A DNA stretch of 64,000 nt, from positions 1 to 64,000 of the forward strand of contig JAZLLG010000043.1 in the NCBI GenBank assembly GCA_045598045.1, read 5' to 3'. Below, one piece after another: positions 41,007 through 50,662 of this stretch. The notes beneath the pieces were generated by a model. It searched no databases, was not told where the DNA came from, and saw nothing but the letters and a program-made list of their open reading frames with translations. The translations under genes and the position numbers were made by a program. The DNA is from RGIG3528 sp045598045 (GTDB lineage Bacteria > Bacillota > Clostridia > Lachnospirales > Lachnospiraceae). The stretch's first letter is position 1. Every line of letters begins with the position of its first letter.

Positions 41007-42725
41007 TTATTCTCTGAACTGCAAACTGTACAGTTCTTTGTACGTTCCGCCCTTAGCAATAAGTTCCTCATGCGTACCGCGTTCCTTAACCTGTCCTTCC
41101 ATAATAACAGCAATTTCATCCGCATTTCGGATGGTCGACAATCTGTGAGCAACAACAATCGTTGTTCTTCCCTTGCAAAGCTCATCCAAAGCCTGCTGAA
41201 TAAGCACCTCCGTCGTGTTGTCCAGCGCACTTGTTGCTTCATCAAGAATAAGAATGGCCGGGTCCTTAAGAAATACTCTGGCAATGGAAAGTCTCTGCTT
41301 CTGACCGCCCGAAAGCTTTACACCGCGTTCACCGATTTCGGTATCGTAACCCTTTTCCATAGCCATAACATAGTCATGTATGTTCGCCTTTTTTGCAGCC
41401 TCGATAATTTCCTCATCCGTTGCATCGAGTCTTCCGTAACGAATGTTATCGCGAATCGTTCCGGAGAAAAGGAATACGTCCTGCTGAACAATGCCTATGT
41501 TTCTTCTGACGGAATCCATCGTGAGGGTCCGGATGTCCTTACCATCGATAAGGATTGCACCATCCTCTTCCTTTAGCTTATAAAAGTTCGGGATAAGATG
41601 GCAGATAGTTGTCTTTCCGCCTCCGGAAGAACCGACAAGTGCCAGTTTCCTTCCCTTTTCAAGCTTGAGATTTACGTTCTTGAGCACTTCTTCTGTTGTG
41701 TCATAAGAGAAATTAACGTCCTTAAACTCAATCTCTCCCCTGACATTCGTAAGTTCTACTGCGCCTTCCGCATCCTTTTCGGGCTCAACGTCCATAATCT
41801 CAAGAAAACGCTTAAATCCGCTGACACCGTTCTGCCACTGCTCCATAAACTGAATGAGCGTTGTAACCGGCGAAATGAAAAGATTTACCGAAACGATGAA
41901 TGTTGAATAATCACCGAAAGAAATACGTCCGTTATAAAGGAACAATCCGCCCGCAATAAGGATGATTACATTAAAAATATCCGTTACATAGCTTGTGGAC
42001 GAATGGAACATACCCATCGCGGAATAAGCATGCTTTGAAGCCTCAACAAACTCTTCATTGCCGACGGAAAATTTTTCCAGTTCCTTTTGTGAATTCGTGT
42101 ATGCCTTTGTTACCCGGATGCCGGAAATACTGCTTTCTATTGCCGCATTGATAGTGGCATTGCTGGCACGACGTTCATCAAAAGCTTTTCGCATATTCTT
42201 TCGTGAAATCGCCGAAACAACCACAAGTACAGGAACACAGGCAAAAATAATAAGTGTAAGCCATGGATCGATTCTTAACAGATATACGAATGAAAGAATA
42301 ATCATTACCGAACAGATGATGATGTTTTCCGGGCCATGATGCGCCAACTCAACAACCTCAAAAAGATCGTTCGTCATTCTGGACATGATACGGCCGGTTT
42401 CATTTTCGTCATAAAAGGAAAACGGCAGTTTTTCAAGATGTTCGAACAAATCAGTTCGCATCTTCGCCTGCATGGCCGTTCCGATCATGTGTCCGTAATA
42501 CTGTACAAAGTAACGCAGGAACAGTCTTGCGGTGTAAAGGGCAAGTACAACAATACCCGCAATCACAATGTACTTGTACATTTTATTAGGTATATACTCG
42601 TTGAGCATCTTTCTCGTCACGATCGGATAAACCATTCCTATGAGCGAAATGAAAAGGGACGCCAACATATCTGCCGCAAACATAAGTTTGTGCGGTTTAT
42701 AATATGCAATAAATCTTTTAAACAT
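41007..42725 (-). CDS. ABC exporter, fused permease and ATPase
   Basis: The 572-residue half-transporter has an ABC_membrane domain with six helices (about 10-310). An ATPase follows with Walker A GSSGGGKTT (around 360), signature LSGGQKQRLSIARVFL, Walker B ILILDEATSALDN and the H-loop in VAHRLSTIRNAD. It resembles MsbA/BmrA-type exporters of lipids or drugs; as a single gene it probably forms a homodimer. The substrate cannot be told. It is divergent from the SulP gene. Confidence 0.93.
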   Translation of the reverse strand: MFKRFIAYYKPHKLMFAADMLASLFISLIGMVYPIVTRKMLNEYIPNKMYKYIVIAGIVVLALYTARLFLRYFVQYYGHMIGTAMQAKMRTDLFEHLEKLPFSFYDENETGRIMSRMTNDLFEVVELAHHGPENIIICSVMIILSFVYLLRIDPWLTLIIFACVPVLVVVSAISRKNMRKAFDERRASNATINAAIESSISGIRVTKAYTNSQKELEKFSVGNEEFVEASKHAYSAMGMFHSSTSYVTDIFNVIILIAGGLFLYNGRISFGDYSTFIVSVNLFISPVTTLIQFMEQWQNGVSGFKRFLEIMDVEPEKDAEGAVELTNVRGEIEFKDVNFSYDTTEEVLKNVNLKLEKGRKLALVGSSGGGKTTICHLIPNFYKLKEEDGAILIDGKDIRTLTMDSVRRNIGIVQQDVFLFSGTIRDNIRYGRLDATDEEIIEAAKKANIHDYVMAMEKGYDTEIGERGVKLSGGQKQRLSIARVFLKDPAILILDEATSALDNTTEVLIQQALDELCKGRTTIVVAHRLSTIRNADEIAVIMEGQVKERGTHEELIAKGGTYKELYSLQFRE

Positions 42726-42750
42726 ATTTTACCCCCTGAATTTGTTTGAA

Positions 42751-42779
42751 TTTATAACACAAACCACTCAAAATTGCAA
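42751..42779 (-). promoter_or_regulatory. Promoter of the ABC exporter
   Basis: TTGCAA (42774-42779) and TATAAA (42751-42756) are 17 bases apart on the minus strand, 26 bases before the start codon. Confidence 0.65.
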
Positions 42780-42794
42780 TCCGCAGTCTTTTCA

Positions 42795-42824
42795 CCTAAG
42801 CCTCGCCTAAACCTCGCCTAAGCC
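42795..42824. repeat. 11-bp tandem repeat, 2.7 copies
   Basis: CCTAAGCCTCG, CCTAAACCTCG and CCTAAGCC lie head to tail between the two divergent promoters. They may be chance or a binding site. Confidence 0.6.
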
Positions 42825-42848
42825 GTTCTGTCCTTCTTGTTTCATCTC

Positions 42849-42877
42849 TTTACAAATGAATAAAATGGGTGTATTAT
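42849..42877 (+). promoter_or_regulatory. Likely promoter of the SulP gene
   Basis: TTTACA (42849-42854) and TATTAT (42872-42877) are 17 bases apart. A TATAAT also occurs at 42903-42908 but lacks a good -35. Confidence 0.5.
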
Positions 42878-42927
42878 ACGCAGGTTTTATTTTGAGATTA
42901 TGTATAATTCTAAGGAGAACCATAATC

Positions 42928-44574
42928 ATGAACGAACTTCGTCCGAAGTTATTTGATTCACTGAAAGGTTACACCGGAAAACAGCTTGTAAAAGACATCA
43001 TTTCCGGAATCATTGTTGCAATAATAGCCCTTCCCCTGTCCATCGCTCTTGCAATTGCCTCCGGAGTAGGCCCCGAACAGGGCTTGTACACTGCCATCAT
43101 CGCCGGTTTCTTCATCGCTGTTTTCGGTGGAAGCAGCGTGCAGATCGGTGGCCCCACCGCTGCCTTCGTCGTAATCATTTGCGGCATCGTCCAACAGCAT
43201 GGTATGAGCGGACTCACAGTTGCCACCATAATGGCCGGCATCATCCTCGTACTGTTCGGTATTTTCAAATTCGGCTCACTCATCAAATTTATTCCCTACA
43301 CAATAACATGTGGTTTCACCTGCGGTATAGCGGTAACACTCTTTGCGGGACAGCTTAAGGATTTCTTCGGGCTTTCAATGGAGTCCGTTCCCTCTGAGTT
43401 TCTTCCGAAAATCATCGCCTACGTAAAAGCAATCAACACCACAAACTGGGTTGCCCTCGCGCTCGGCGCTCTCGCAGTTATGATAATGCTTGTCTGGCCC
43501 AAAGTAACGGATAAGGTTCCGGGCTCACTCGTAGCAATTGTCGTTACAACACTTATAGCCTTTTTTGCAAAGCTCCCCGTAAACACCATCGGAAGTGTAT
43601 ATGGGGAACTTTCATCCAAGTTCCCCACACCGAAGCTTCCTCAGGTAAGCTTTGAAATGATAAAAGAACTCATTTCTCCCGCATTTACAATCGCCATTCT
43701 CGCAGCAATCGAATCACTGCTTTCTGCCGTTGTATCCGACGGAATGGTAGGCGATAAACACAAATCAAATGCAGAGCTTATCGGACAAGGTCTCGGCAAC
43801 GTTTTCTCCGGCCTTTTCGGCGGTATCCCCGCTACCGGCGCCATTGCCAGAACAGCCGCAAACGTTCGTAACGGAGGCCGTACTCCCATAGCGGGCATAG
43901 TACACTGCATCACACTTACACTTGTACTTCTTCTGCTTATGCCCATCGCCGCTCTCATTCCCATGACAACATTGGCTGCGGTACTCCTCGTTGTTGCCGC
44001 AAACATGGCAGACTGGAAATCCTTCGGAAGACTTCTGAAGACCGCTCCGAAGAGCGACATTCTCGTCCTTGTTTCGTCCTTCCTGCTTACGGTATTCTTC
44101 GACCTCGTTGTAGCAATTGAAGTCGGTGTCGTTATGGCAGCCATTCTTTTCATGAAGCGCATGTCCGACACAACAGATGTAAAGACATGGAAATATACGG
44201 ACGACCCCGACGTAACTCCCGGCGAAGCCGAAAAAATGAAAAAGCTTCCCCACACGGTAAAGGTATACGAGATTACCGGTCCCCTTTTCTTTGCCGCAGT
44301 AGAAAAGCTTGTTAAGATTCACAGAGGTACAGGCACAAGATGTATCATCATACGTATGCGTGCCGTTACGGCAATTGATGCCACCGCGCTCAAGAGTCTC
44401 AGAACACTTGCCGAGCGAATCAAAAAGCGCGGAATTCTCCTTGTGTTCTCACATGTAAACGAGCAGCCCATGAAAGCTATGGAAAAAGACGGTTTTGTGG
44501 ACTACATCGGAAAGGACAATTTCAAGGATAACATTGTTGAAGCCCTTGATTATGTTGAAGACTTAATGAAGTAA
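42928..44574 (+). CDS. SulP/SLC26 family anion transporter with STAS domain
   Basis: The 548-residue protein starts at ATG 42928 (MNELRPKLFDSLKGYTGKQL), with AAGGAG upstream; the longer frame to 42856 crosses the promoter region. The membrane part (about 20-420) has SulP blocks such as GPEQGLYTAIIAGF and GSSVQIGGPTAAFVVIICG. The STAS domain (about 435-548) includes RMRAVTAIDATALKSLRTL. Substrates in the family are sulfate, bicarbonate or dicarboxylates; this one is not defined. It is the only plus-strand gene of any size and overlaps the helicase gene tail-to-tail by 12 bases. Confidence 0.93.
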   Translation: MNELRPKLFDSLKGYTGKQLVKDIISGIIVAIIALPLSIALAIASGVGPEQGLYTAIIAGFFIAVFGGSSVQIGGPTAAFVVIICGIVQQHGMSGLTVATIMAGIILVLFGIFKFGSLIKFIPYTITCGFTCGIAVTLFAGQLKDFFGLSMESVPSEFLPKIIAYVKAINTTNWVALALGALAVMIMLVWPKVTDKVPGSLVAIVVTTLIAFFAKLPVNTIGSVYGELSSKFPTPKLPQVSFEMIKELISPAFTIAILAAIESLLSAVVSDGMVGDKHKSNAELIGQGLGNVFSGLFGGIPATGAIARTAANVRNGGRTPIAGIVHCITLTLVLLLLMPIAALIPMTTLAAVLLVVAANMADWKSFGRLLKTAPKSDILVLVSSFLLTVFFDLVVAIEVGVVMAAILFMKRMSDTTDVKTWKYTDDPDVTPGEAEKMKKLPHTVKVYEITGPLFFAAVEKLVKIHRGTGTRCIIIRMRAVTAIDATALKSLRTLAERIKKRGILLVFSHVNEQPMKAMEKDGFVDYIGKDNFKDNIVEALDYVEDLMK

Positions 44575-46389
44575 CACCCGAAGGAAAGCAGACATCTCCG
44601 CTTTCTTCCCATGCAGCTTTTCACAGTAAAGAATAAACAACCTGCTCTTTGCCCGTGTCATGGCCACATAAAAGAGTCGGCGTTCCTCCTCAACGGAGTC
44701 CTTTGAAACAGCTTTTTTGTAAGGGATGTTTCCTTCATTGGTATCAACGACAAACACAACCTGATATTCAAGACCCTTTGAAGCATGCATGGTTGAGAGC
44801 GTAATCTCATCGCGCGTGCTTCTTTTTTGTTCTTCGTAAGCCGCCTTCAGACTTTGCTCAACGAGTTTGATATGTTCAAACCATTCTTCATGAGATCTGA
44901 ACCCCTTCGCGTCTTCCTCAAGCTTATTCAGCTCTTCAAAATAGTCCTCCGGGTGAACTCCGTGTTCTTTTCCATATTCACGAAGATAATCGTCATAGCC
45001 TACAGCACGCCTTATATACGTGATTGCGGACCTCGGCGTGCCTCTTGCAATAAACCCGAGGTCATACTCCAGCCGTTCCACCCTCTCTGTCAGATGCCTG
45101 TGCCGCAAAAGCCGTCTTTTCAGCATATCGAAATCAACAGTTTCTTCAATCACCATATCTCCGGAAATAAACCTGTTTGGTCTGTTCGCGATACGCATAA
45201 ACACATTCCGTTCGCGACACCCGAGAGCAATTTTTATATAGCAGATCACGTCCTTCGACGTAAAATGGCCATACAGACTTGGTATTCTGTCTTTTACATA
45301 AAAAGGAAGATTTTTGCCCGCCAATGCTCCGACCGTTGAATGTAAACCCGCTGCAGTTCTTGACAACACGGCCATTTCCCGATACGGCACTCCGCGGCCG
45401 TGCATTTCCATAACCATATCGGCAATAAACCTTGCCTCTTCCACAGCGTCTTTGAAACGTCTGACTTCAACAGGCATCGAGTCATTTCTGAACGCCTCCG
45501 TGTTTTTCTCAAATCTGTCGGCATTTTGTGAAATCACCTTTTCCGCAGCATCTACTATAGCCTTTCCGGAACGATGATTCACATTAAGCTTTACTATCGC
45601 CGCCCCTTTAAAATCCTCTGTAAATGCACGCATAAATGCAGGATTCGAACCTCGGAAGCCATATATCGACTGGTCGTCATCTCCCACCACAAACAGATTA
45701 TTTGCGGGTGCCGCCAAAAGCTTTACAGTTTCATATTGAACCTTGTTAATGTCCTGAAACTCATCAATCATTATGTATTGATATTTTTCCCGCCATTTTG
45801 AAAGAATATCCGGTCGTGCCGAAAACAGCCTGTAAGTTTCCGTCAGCATATCATCAAAATCGTAAAGCCTCCTGCGTCGTAATTCCCTCTCATAGTCGTA
45901 GAATATACGTCTGAACGTTTCAGGCTCGCAGGATGTAGCAAAATAATTGTCCGTATTAATTCCGAGAGTTTTCACGGAACTTATTTCCGAACGTATGTTT
46001 AATAATCCTTCTCCATCCGTTCCGATATCTGCCCGATACTTGTCACACAAAAAAAGAAGAATGTTTGTAGATTCATTTGTTTTAAGGATGTTGGATGCGT
46101 TAAGATTGTATGCGAATCTTAAGACTTTAAAGAATACCGAATGGAAGGTGCCGAATGTCACCGTTCCGCTGCCGTCCTTCGAAAGAGACCGGAAACGACG
46201 TTCCATTTCTTCCGCAGCAGCTTTTGTAAACGTAACAACAAGAATGTTCTCCGGTTTCACACCCCGTTCCAAAAGCCGGTCCGTCCTTGCTGTGATAACT
46301 GCCGTTTTGCCGCTTCCCGGCCCGGCGAGAACCATCGCCGGACCGTTGAAAACGTCAATCGCAGTCAACTGCGCTTTATTAAATTTCAT
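44563..46389 (-). CDS. UvrD/Rep-family ATP-dependent DNA helicase
   Basis: The 608-residue superfamily-1 helicase has motif I AGPGSGKT (22-29), motif II MIDEFQDIN, motif III VVGDDDQSIYGFRGS, motif IV-like LNVNHRSG, and motifs V-VI (STMHASKGLEYQVVFV, YVAMTRAKSRLFI). It is shorter than PcrA (about 730), lacking the extended C-terminal part. It starts directly after gltX and is probably cotranscribed. It may serve repair or removal of blocks to replication. Confidence 0.92.
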   Translation of the reverse strand: MKFNKAQLTAIDVFNGPAMVLAGPGSGKTAVITARTDRLLERGVKPENILVVTFTKAAAEEMERRFRSLSKDGSGTVTFGTFHSVFFKVLRFAYNLNASNILKTNESTNILLFLCDKYRADIGTDGEGLLNIRSEISSVKTLGINTDNYFATSCEPETFRRIFYDYERELRRRRLYDFDDMLTETYRLFSARPDILSKWREKYQYIMIDEFQDINKVQYETVKLLAAPANNLFVVGDDDQSIYGFRGSNPAFMRAFTEDFKGAAIVKLNVNHRSGKAIVDAAEKVISQNADRFEKNTEAFRNDSMPVEVRRFKDAVEEARFIADMVMEMHGRGVPYREMAVLSRTAAGLHSTVGALAGKNLPFYVKDRIPSLYGHFTSKDVICYIKIALGCRERNVFMRIANRPNRFISGDMVIEETVDFDMLKRRLLRHRHLTERVERLEYDLGFIARGTPRSAITYIRRAVGYDDYLREYGKEHGVHPEDYFEELNKLEEDAKGFRSHEEWFEHIKLVEQSLKAAYEEQKRSTRDEITLSTMHASKGLEYQVVFVVDTNEGNIPYKKAVSKDSVEEERRLFYVAMTRAKSRLFILYCEKLHGKKAEMSAFLRVLLH

Positions 46390-47868
46390 TTATACCCCTA
46401 ACATTTCAATTGCCTTGCGGATACGACGAAGGCTCTCTTCTTTACCGAGAATCTCCATAATTTCGTATGCGCCGCCCGGAGTCATCTGCTTACCTGAAAC
46501 GGCTGTTCTGACAGGCCATAAGCCCTGACCGTTCTTGATTTCCTTCTCGGCAATATATCCCATAAGAACACTCTCAACACCTGCAACAGAATAGTCATCA
46601 AGTGCTTCCAGTCTCGGAAGAAGGTCCTTAAGTACCTCAAGAGAGCTTTCCTTTGTTGTCTTCATCTTCTTGTGAACATACATCTCGGTATCATACTCGG
46701 GAAGTTCCTGGAAGAAATCGATTTTTTCAGCTATGTCGCAGAAGGTCTCGATTCGTGTCTTTACAAGCATTGCAATCTTTGAAAGATCGTAATCCTTTGT
46801 AACAACTTCCTTAACCTTCGGAAGTGCAAACTCGAGGTATCTGTCATCCGATAACGCTTTAATGTACTCACCGTTCATCCAGCGAAGTTTTGTCATATCG
46901 AATACTGCAGGCGCCTTGTTAATGTGATGATAGTCAAAGGACTCAATAAGCTCCTTAAGCGAAAAGATTTCCTTTTCCGTTCCCGAACTCCAGCCAAGAA
47001 GAGCAATGAAGTTTACGATACACTCGGGAAGGAAGCCCTGATCCTCAAGGTCTTCAAAGTTAGCATGTCCGCTTCTCTTGGAAAGCTTCTGGTGCTCCTC
47101 GTTTGTTACAAGAGGAAGATGAATGTATACAGGCTCCTCCCAGCCGAAAGCCTTGTAAAGCCGTGTGTACTTCGGTGTGGATGAAAGATACTCGTTTCCT
47201 CTTACAACATGAGAAATCTGCATGAGATGATCGTCAACAACGTTTGCGAAGTTGTAGGTAGGGAAGCCGTCGGACTTGATAAGAATCATATCATCAAGCT
47301 CGTCATTATTAACTGTAATCTCGCCGTAGTTAACATCTGTGAAGGTTGTTGTTCCTTCTGTGGGAATGTTCTGACGGATAACGAAAGGCATTCCGGCGTC
47401 GAGATTCTTCTGAACCTCCTCTTTTGAAAGAGAAAGGCAGTGCTTGTCGTATTTGCGGATTTCCTTTCCGCCCTCTTCACCATCCTCGGCTGAAGCATTT
47501 GCAGGTGTCTTCAGGGAGTCAAGACGCTCCTTTGTACAGAAGCAGTAGTAAGCCTCACCTTTTTCAACGAGCTGCTTTGCGTATTCCATATAAAGGCCGC
47601 TCTTAACACGTTCTGACTGAACGTAGGGTCCGAAGCCCTTATCTTTATCAGGTCCCTCATCATACTCGAGACCGGTTTTCTTCATAACTCTGTAAATGAA
47701 ATCTGTTGCACCTTCAACGAAACGTCCCTGATCCGTGTCTTCAATTCTGAAAATGAAGTCTCCGCCTTCATGTCTTGCAACAAGGAACTCATAAAGGGCT
47801 GTACGGAGATTGCCTACATGCATCTTTCCCGTAGGGCTCGGAGCGTAACGTGTACGAACTTTTGCCAT
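46390..47868 (-). CDS. gltX: Glutamate--tRNA ligase
   Basis: The 492-residue class I synthetase has RYAPSPTGKMHVGNLRTALY, containing the HIGH-type signature HVGN (17-20), and the KMSKS-type motif KLSKRSGHANF near residue 255. It may be discriminating or not; Firmicutes often charge tRNA-Gln as well, with GatCAB. It has its own promoter and is followed without a gap by the helicase gene. Confidence 0.97.
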   Translation of the reverse strand: MAKVRTRYAPSPTGKMHVGNLRTALYEFLVARHEGGDFIFRIEDTDQGRFVEGATDFIYRVMKKTGLEYDEGPDKDKGFGPYVQSERVKSGLYMEYAKQLVEKGEAYYCFCTKERLDSLKTPANASAEDGEEGGKEIRKYDKHCLSLSKEEVQKNLDAGMPFVIRQNIPTEGTTTFTDVNYGEITVNNDELDDMILIKSDGFPTYNFANVVDDHLMQISHVVRGNEYLSSTPKYTRLYKAFGWEEPVYIHLPLVTNEEHQKLSKRSGHANFEDLEDQGFLPECIVNFIALLGWSSGTEKEIFSLKELIESFDYHHINKAPAVFDMTKLRWMNGEYIKALSDDRYLEFALPKVKEVVTKDYDLSKIAMLVKTRIETFCDIAEKIDFFQELPEYDTEMYVHKKMKTTKESSLEVLKDLLPRLEALDDYSVAGVESVLMGYIAEKEIKNGQGLWPVRTAVSGKQMTPGGAYEIMEILGKEESLRRIRKAIEMLGV

Positions 47869-47910
47869 TTTTATACCTCCAAAATGTCGGATAATATTTA
47901 TGTGTGTGAC

Positions 47911-47939
47911 ATAATACGCCTAAAACCCGCTTATGTCAA
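47911..47939 (-). promoter_or_regulatory. Promoter of gltX
   Basis: TTGACA (47934-47939) and TATTAT (47911-47916) are 17 bases apart on the minus strand. GGAGG precedes the ATG. Confidence 0.8.
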
Positions 47940-47949
47940 AGCTAATCTG

Positions 47950-49707
47950 TCATTTATTTTCATCTGTTTTCTGTGCGGAAGCCGCTGCCTCTTCAGCAGC
48001 CTTGATTTTACTAAGTTCCTCTTCTTCAAGCTGTCTGTAAGCGACCTTACCGACAAGAGTTTTGGGGAGTTGCTCGCGGAACTCGATTTCCTTCGGCATT
48101 GCGTACTTGGCAATGTTCTTCGAAGCATACGCTCTGATGCGTTCACGCGTTTCCTCATTCGGCGCAACACCGGGCTTGGGAACGATAAAGACCTTAACCC
48201 TCTGCATCTTCAGCTTATCCGGAACACCGATAACACAGCTCATAAGAACATCCTCGTGAGCGTCAAAAATGTTCTCAAGCTGAGCGGGATAAACGTTATA
48301 GCCCGAAGTAATTATCATACGCTTGCTGCGGCCTTTGAAGTAGATAAAGCCGTCCTCGTCCATATAACCAAGGTCACCCGTGTAAACCCACCGAAGTCCG
48401 TCTGCATGGTCGCGGAGGGTAACTGCCGTTTCATCGGGATGATTGACATATTCCTGCATAACCGTAGGCCCTGCAAGAAGTATTTCACCCTCTTCGCCGT
48501 AGGGAACTTCTTCATCGGTACCCGGTTTGACGATTTTGATGTAGGTATCCGCAAAAGGAAGACCGATACTTCCTTCCTTGAACATATGCGGAGGCGTCAG
48601 ACAGCAGGCCGTAACGGTTTCGGTTGTGCCGTAGCCTTCACGTACCTGAATGGAAGCCTTATGATCATAGAGAAATTTATCGAACTTCTTTTTGAGCTCA
48701 ACAGAAAGCGAATCACCACCCGAGAAAACGCCCTTAAGGCTTGAAAGATCGGCCTTTTCCATATCTTCGAGACGAAGAAGCGCTTCATACAGTGTGGGAA
48801 CACCTGCTATGAAGTTGCATCTGTGCTTTGTAATCTGCTTGCCGTAGCTCTTTGCCGTAAATCTGGGGATAAGAATGCATTCACCGCCTTGCGAAAGCAT
48901 TGTGTGCACACAGACGCCCAATCCGAAGCCGTGGAAAAGAGGCATTGCCGCAAGCATTTTGTCACCCGGGCGGAACATCGGATTGGCGGCAATAACCTGT
49001 GAGCTGAGTGCATTAAAGTTTTTATTTGAAAGAAGAATGCCCTTTGTCGTGCCTGTTGTTCCACCCGAATAAAGAATTGCGGCAGGAGCATCGGACTGTC
49101 CCTTTGCTTCGTAGTTGTAGAAGCAGCATTTTGCAAGCTGCATGAACTTGTCCCACATAATAACCGGAGCATCCTCGGGAATTTTCCTGATTTTGCGTCC
49201 TTCCGTCAGCATATAACCGACCTTGATGGGCTTTGAAAGTTCATCCTTTATCTGAGCAATAATGATGTTGACGCAGCAAGTATTCTCTCTGATTGCTTCA
49301 AACTTGTGATAGAACTGGTCAAGCGTAACAACAGTTACACTTTGGGAATCGTTTATGTAAAACTCAAGTTCCTTCTCACTTGAAAGAGGATGAACCATGT
49401 TCGCAACGGCTCCGATAAGGTTTACGGCATAAAACATGAATATTGCCTGGGGGCAGTTGGGCATTGCTATGGTAACCCTGTCTCCCTTTCCGACACCGAT
49501 TGTTCGAAGCGCCTTCGCGCACTGACGGATTTTGGCTATCATTTCTTTGTATTTCGTTTCCTTGCCCATAAAGCGAAAGGCAATGTATTCGGGATACTTT
49601 TCGGCAACCGAATTTAACATATCGAACATCGACCCTTCAAAATACTCAAGAGTCGACGGCATTTCTCCAAGGTGCTTAATCCAAGGAGTTTTTGCTGTAA
49701 CAGCCAT
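47950..49707 (-). CDS. AMP-forming acyl-CoA synthetase (long-chain-type)
   Basis: The 585-residue ANL-superfamily enzyme has the P-loop YSGGTTGTTKGILLSN, the motif GYGTTETV, and the hinge region YTGDLGYMDEDGFIYFKGRS, then the GYNVYPAQLE region. The catalytic Lys region is seen near LPKTLVGKVAYRQL. It activates a carboxylic acid, probably fatty, as acyl-AMP and acyl-CoA. The start abuts the stop of the E2/CAT-like gene, so the two are coupled. Confidence 0.9.
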   Translation of the reverse strand: MAVTAKTPWIKHLGEMPSTLEYFEGSMFDMLNSVAEKYPEYIAFRFMGKETKYKEMIAKIRQCAKALRTIGVGKGDRVTIAMPNCPQAIFMFYAVNLIGAVANMVHPLSSEKELEFYINDSQSVTVVTLDQFYHKFEAIRENTCCVNIIIAQIKDELSKPIKVGYMLTEGRKIRKIPEDAPVIMWDKFMQLAKCCFYNYEAKGQSDAPAAILYSGGTTGTTKGILLSNKNFNALSSQVIAANPMFRPGDKMLAAMPLFHGFGLGVCVHTMLSQGGECILIPRFTAKSYGKQITKHRCNFIAGVPTLYEALLRLEDMEKADLSSLKGVFSGGDSLSVELKKKFDKFLYDHKASIQVREGYGTTETVTACCLTPPHMFKEGSIGLPFADTYIKIVKPGTDEEVPYGEEGEILLAGPTVMQEYVNHPDETAVTLRDHADGLRWVYTGDLGYMDEDGFIYFKGRSKRMIITSGYNVYPAQLENIFDAHEDVLMSCVIGVPDKLKMQRVKVFIVPKPGVAPNEETRERIRAYASKNIAKYAMPKEIEFREQLPKTLVGKVAYRQLEEEELSKIKAAEEAAASAQKTDENK

Positions 49708-50571
49708 TTAGATTTCAACCTCCTTATTCAAAGGCTCATCAAGAAGCTCGGGATTTTCAAGAAGTTTCTTTAAAAGCTTGACGCTCTTTGAGTAGTAGTA
49801 ACCGTCTGCAAGACGCTCATCAAGAGTGATGCCGAGATCTACGGAAGGTCTCATTGTTACATTTCCCTTTTCATCGTAGAACGGTCTGTCCTTCATCTGG
49901 CCGATAAGGCAAATCATGGAGCATGTGCCCCAGTTCGTAAGATGATGATAACCGCTCTTCATACCTATTGAGCCAAGATTTGAAAGCACAACGGAAGAAT
50001 AGTAAGGGTCTGTGGCAACAATAGACCTGGGAATCCATCCGTGACGTTCGACGAACATCATGATGTGAATTACGAACTTGCTGAACCATCTGGGCATCTT
50101 GTTGAAAATGTCCATGGCATTCGTTGATGAATCCACTTTGTCCGAGCGGCATTCCATTACCTGCTTGCGAATATACTCATGAATGGAGTCAAGGTTGTTG
50201 TCGCCCTTTGTGTGAAGAAATGCGAGAGCCTCGCCTCCGTTGTCCGCGAACTGTTTCTTAACAACAAAAGATGCCGAAACTTCGTTTCTCTGATAAAAAT
50301 TGTCATTTGCAATGAAGCGGTTAAGCTTTTCCCGAAGAGTAATTGTTCTCACAAGTGCGGTAAGTATGCATTGGAAAAGATTGTACTTATAATCGGGATT
50401 ACCGGCGTTCTTTTTTTTCAAAAATTCATTAAGGTTTGTAAGGTCAATGGTTTCACTGATAAACGCTTCGTTATCACAGCGGTTTGGATAGATAACACCC
50501 GTCACGAAATGAAGTGAATCAAGTTCTCTTATAAGCCTTCCGTCTTTTCTGTCTCCAAACTTTCTCCCCAT
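49708..50571 (-). CDS. E2/chloramphenicol-acetyltransferase-fold protein lacking the catalytic His
   Basis: The 287-residue protein starts at ATG 50571, seven bases after GGAGG; an earlier in-frame Met is rejected. It resembles the catalytic domain of 2-oxoacid dehydrogenase E2 (SSVVLSNLGSIG, then VDLGITLDERLADGYYYSKS). In active E2 the signature is DHRxxDG; here it reads DERLADG (251-257), with Glu252 in place of the catalytic His while Asp256 is kept. It has no lipoyl or E1-binding domains. It abuts an acyl-CoA synthetase, so it may use, bind or sense an acyl-CoA. It could have a different chemistry or be a non-catalytic partner. Confidence 0.8.
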   Translation of the reverse strand: MGRKFGDRKDGRLIRELDSLHFVTGVIYPNRCDNEAFISETIDLTNLNEFLKKKNAGNPDYKYNLFQCILTALVRTITLREKLNRFIANDNFYQRNEVSASFVVKKQFADNGGEALAFLHTKGDNNLDSIHEYIRKQVMECRSDKVDSSTNAMDIFNKMPRWFSKFVIHIMMFVERHGWIPRSIVATDPYYSSVVLSNLGSIGMKSGYHHLTNWGTCSMICLIGQMKDRPFYDEKGNVTMRPSVDLGITLDERLADGYYYSKSVKLLKKLLENPELLDEPLNKEVEI

Positions 50572-50662
50572 AACAAATCCTCCGTAAATCAAATGATGAT
50601 TAGTGAAATTGTATTCCTATTTAATCAAAAAATCCACAGAAATCCATATCGGCGTATGAAGA

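Noticed and set aside
49708..50571. Pyruvate dehydrogenase E2 or chloramphenicol resistance gene
   Set aside because: No lipoyl or peripheral-binding domain and the catalytic His is replaced, so neither function can be claimed.
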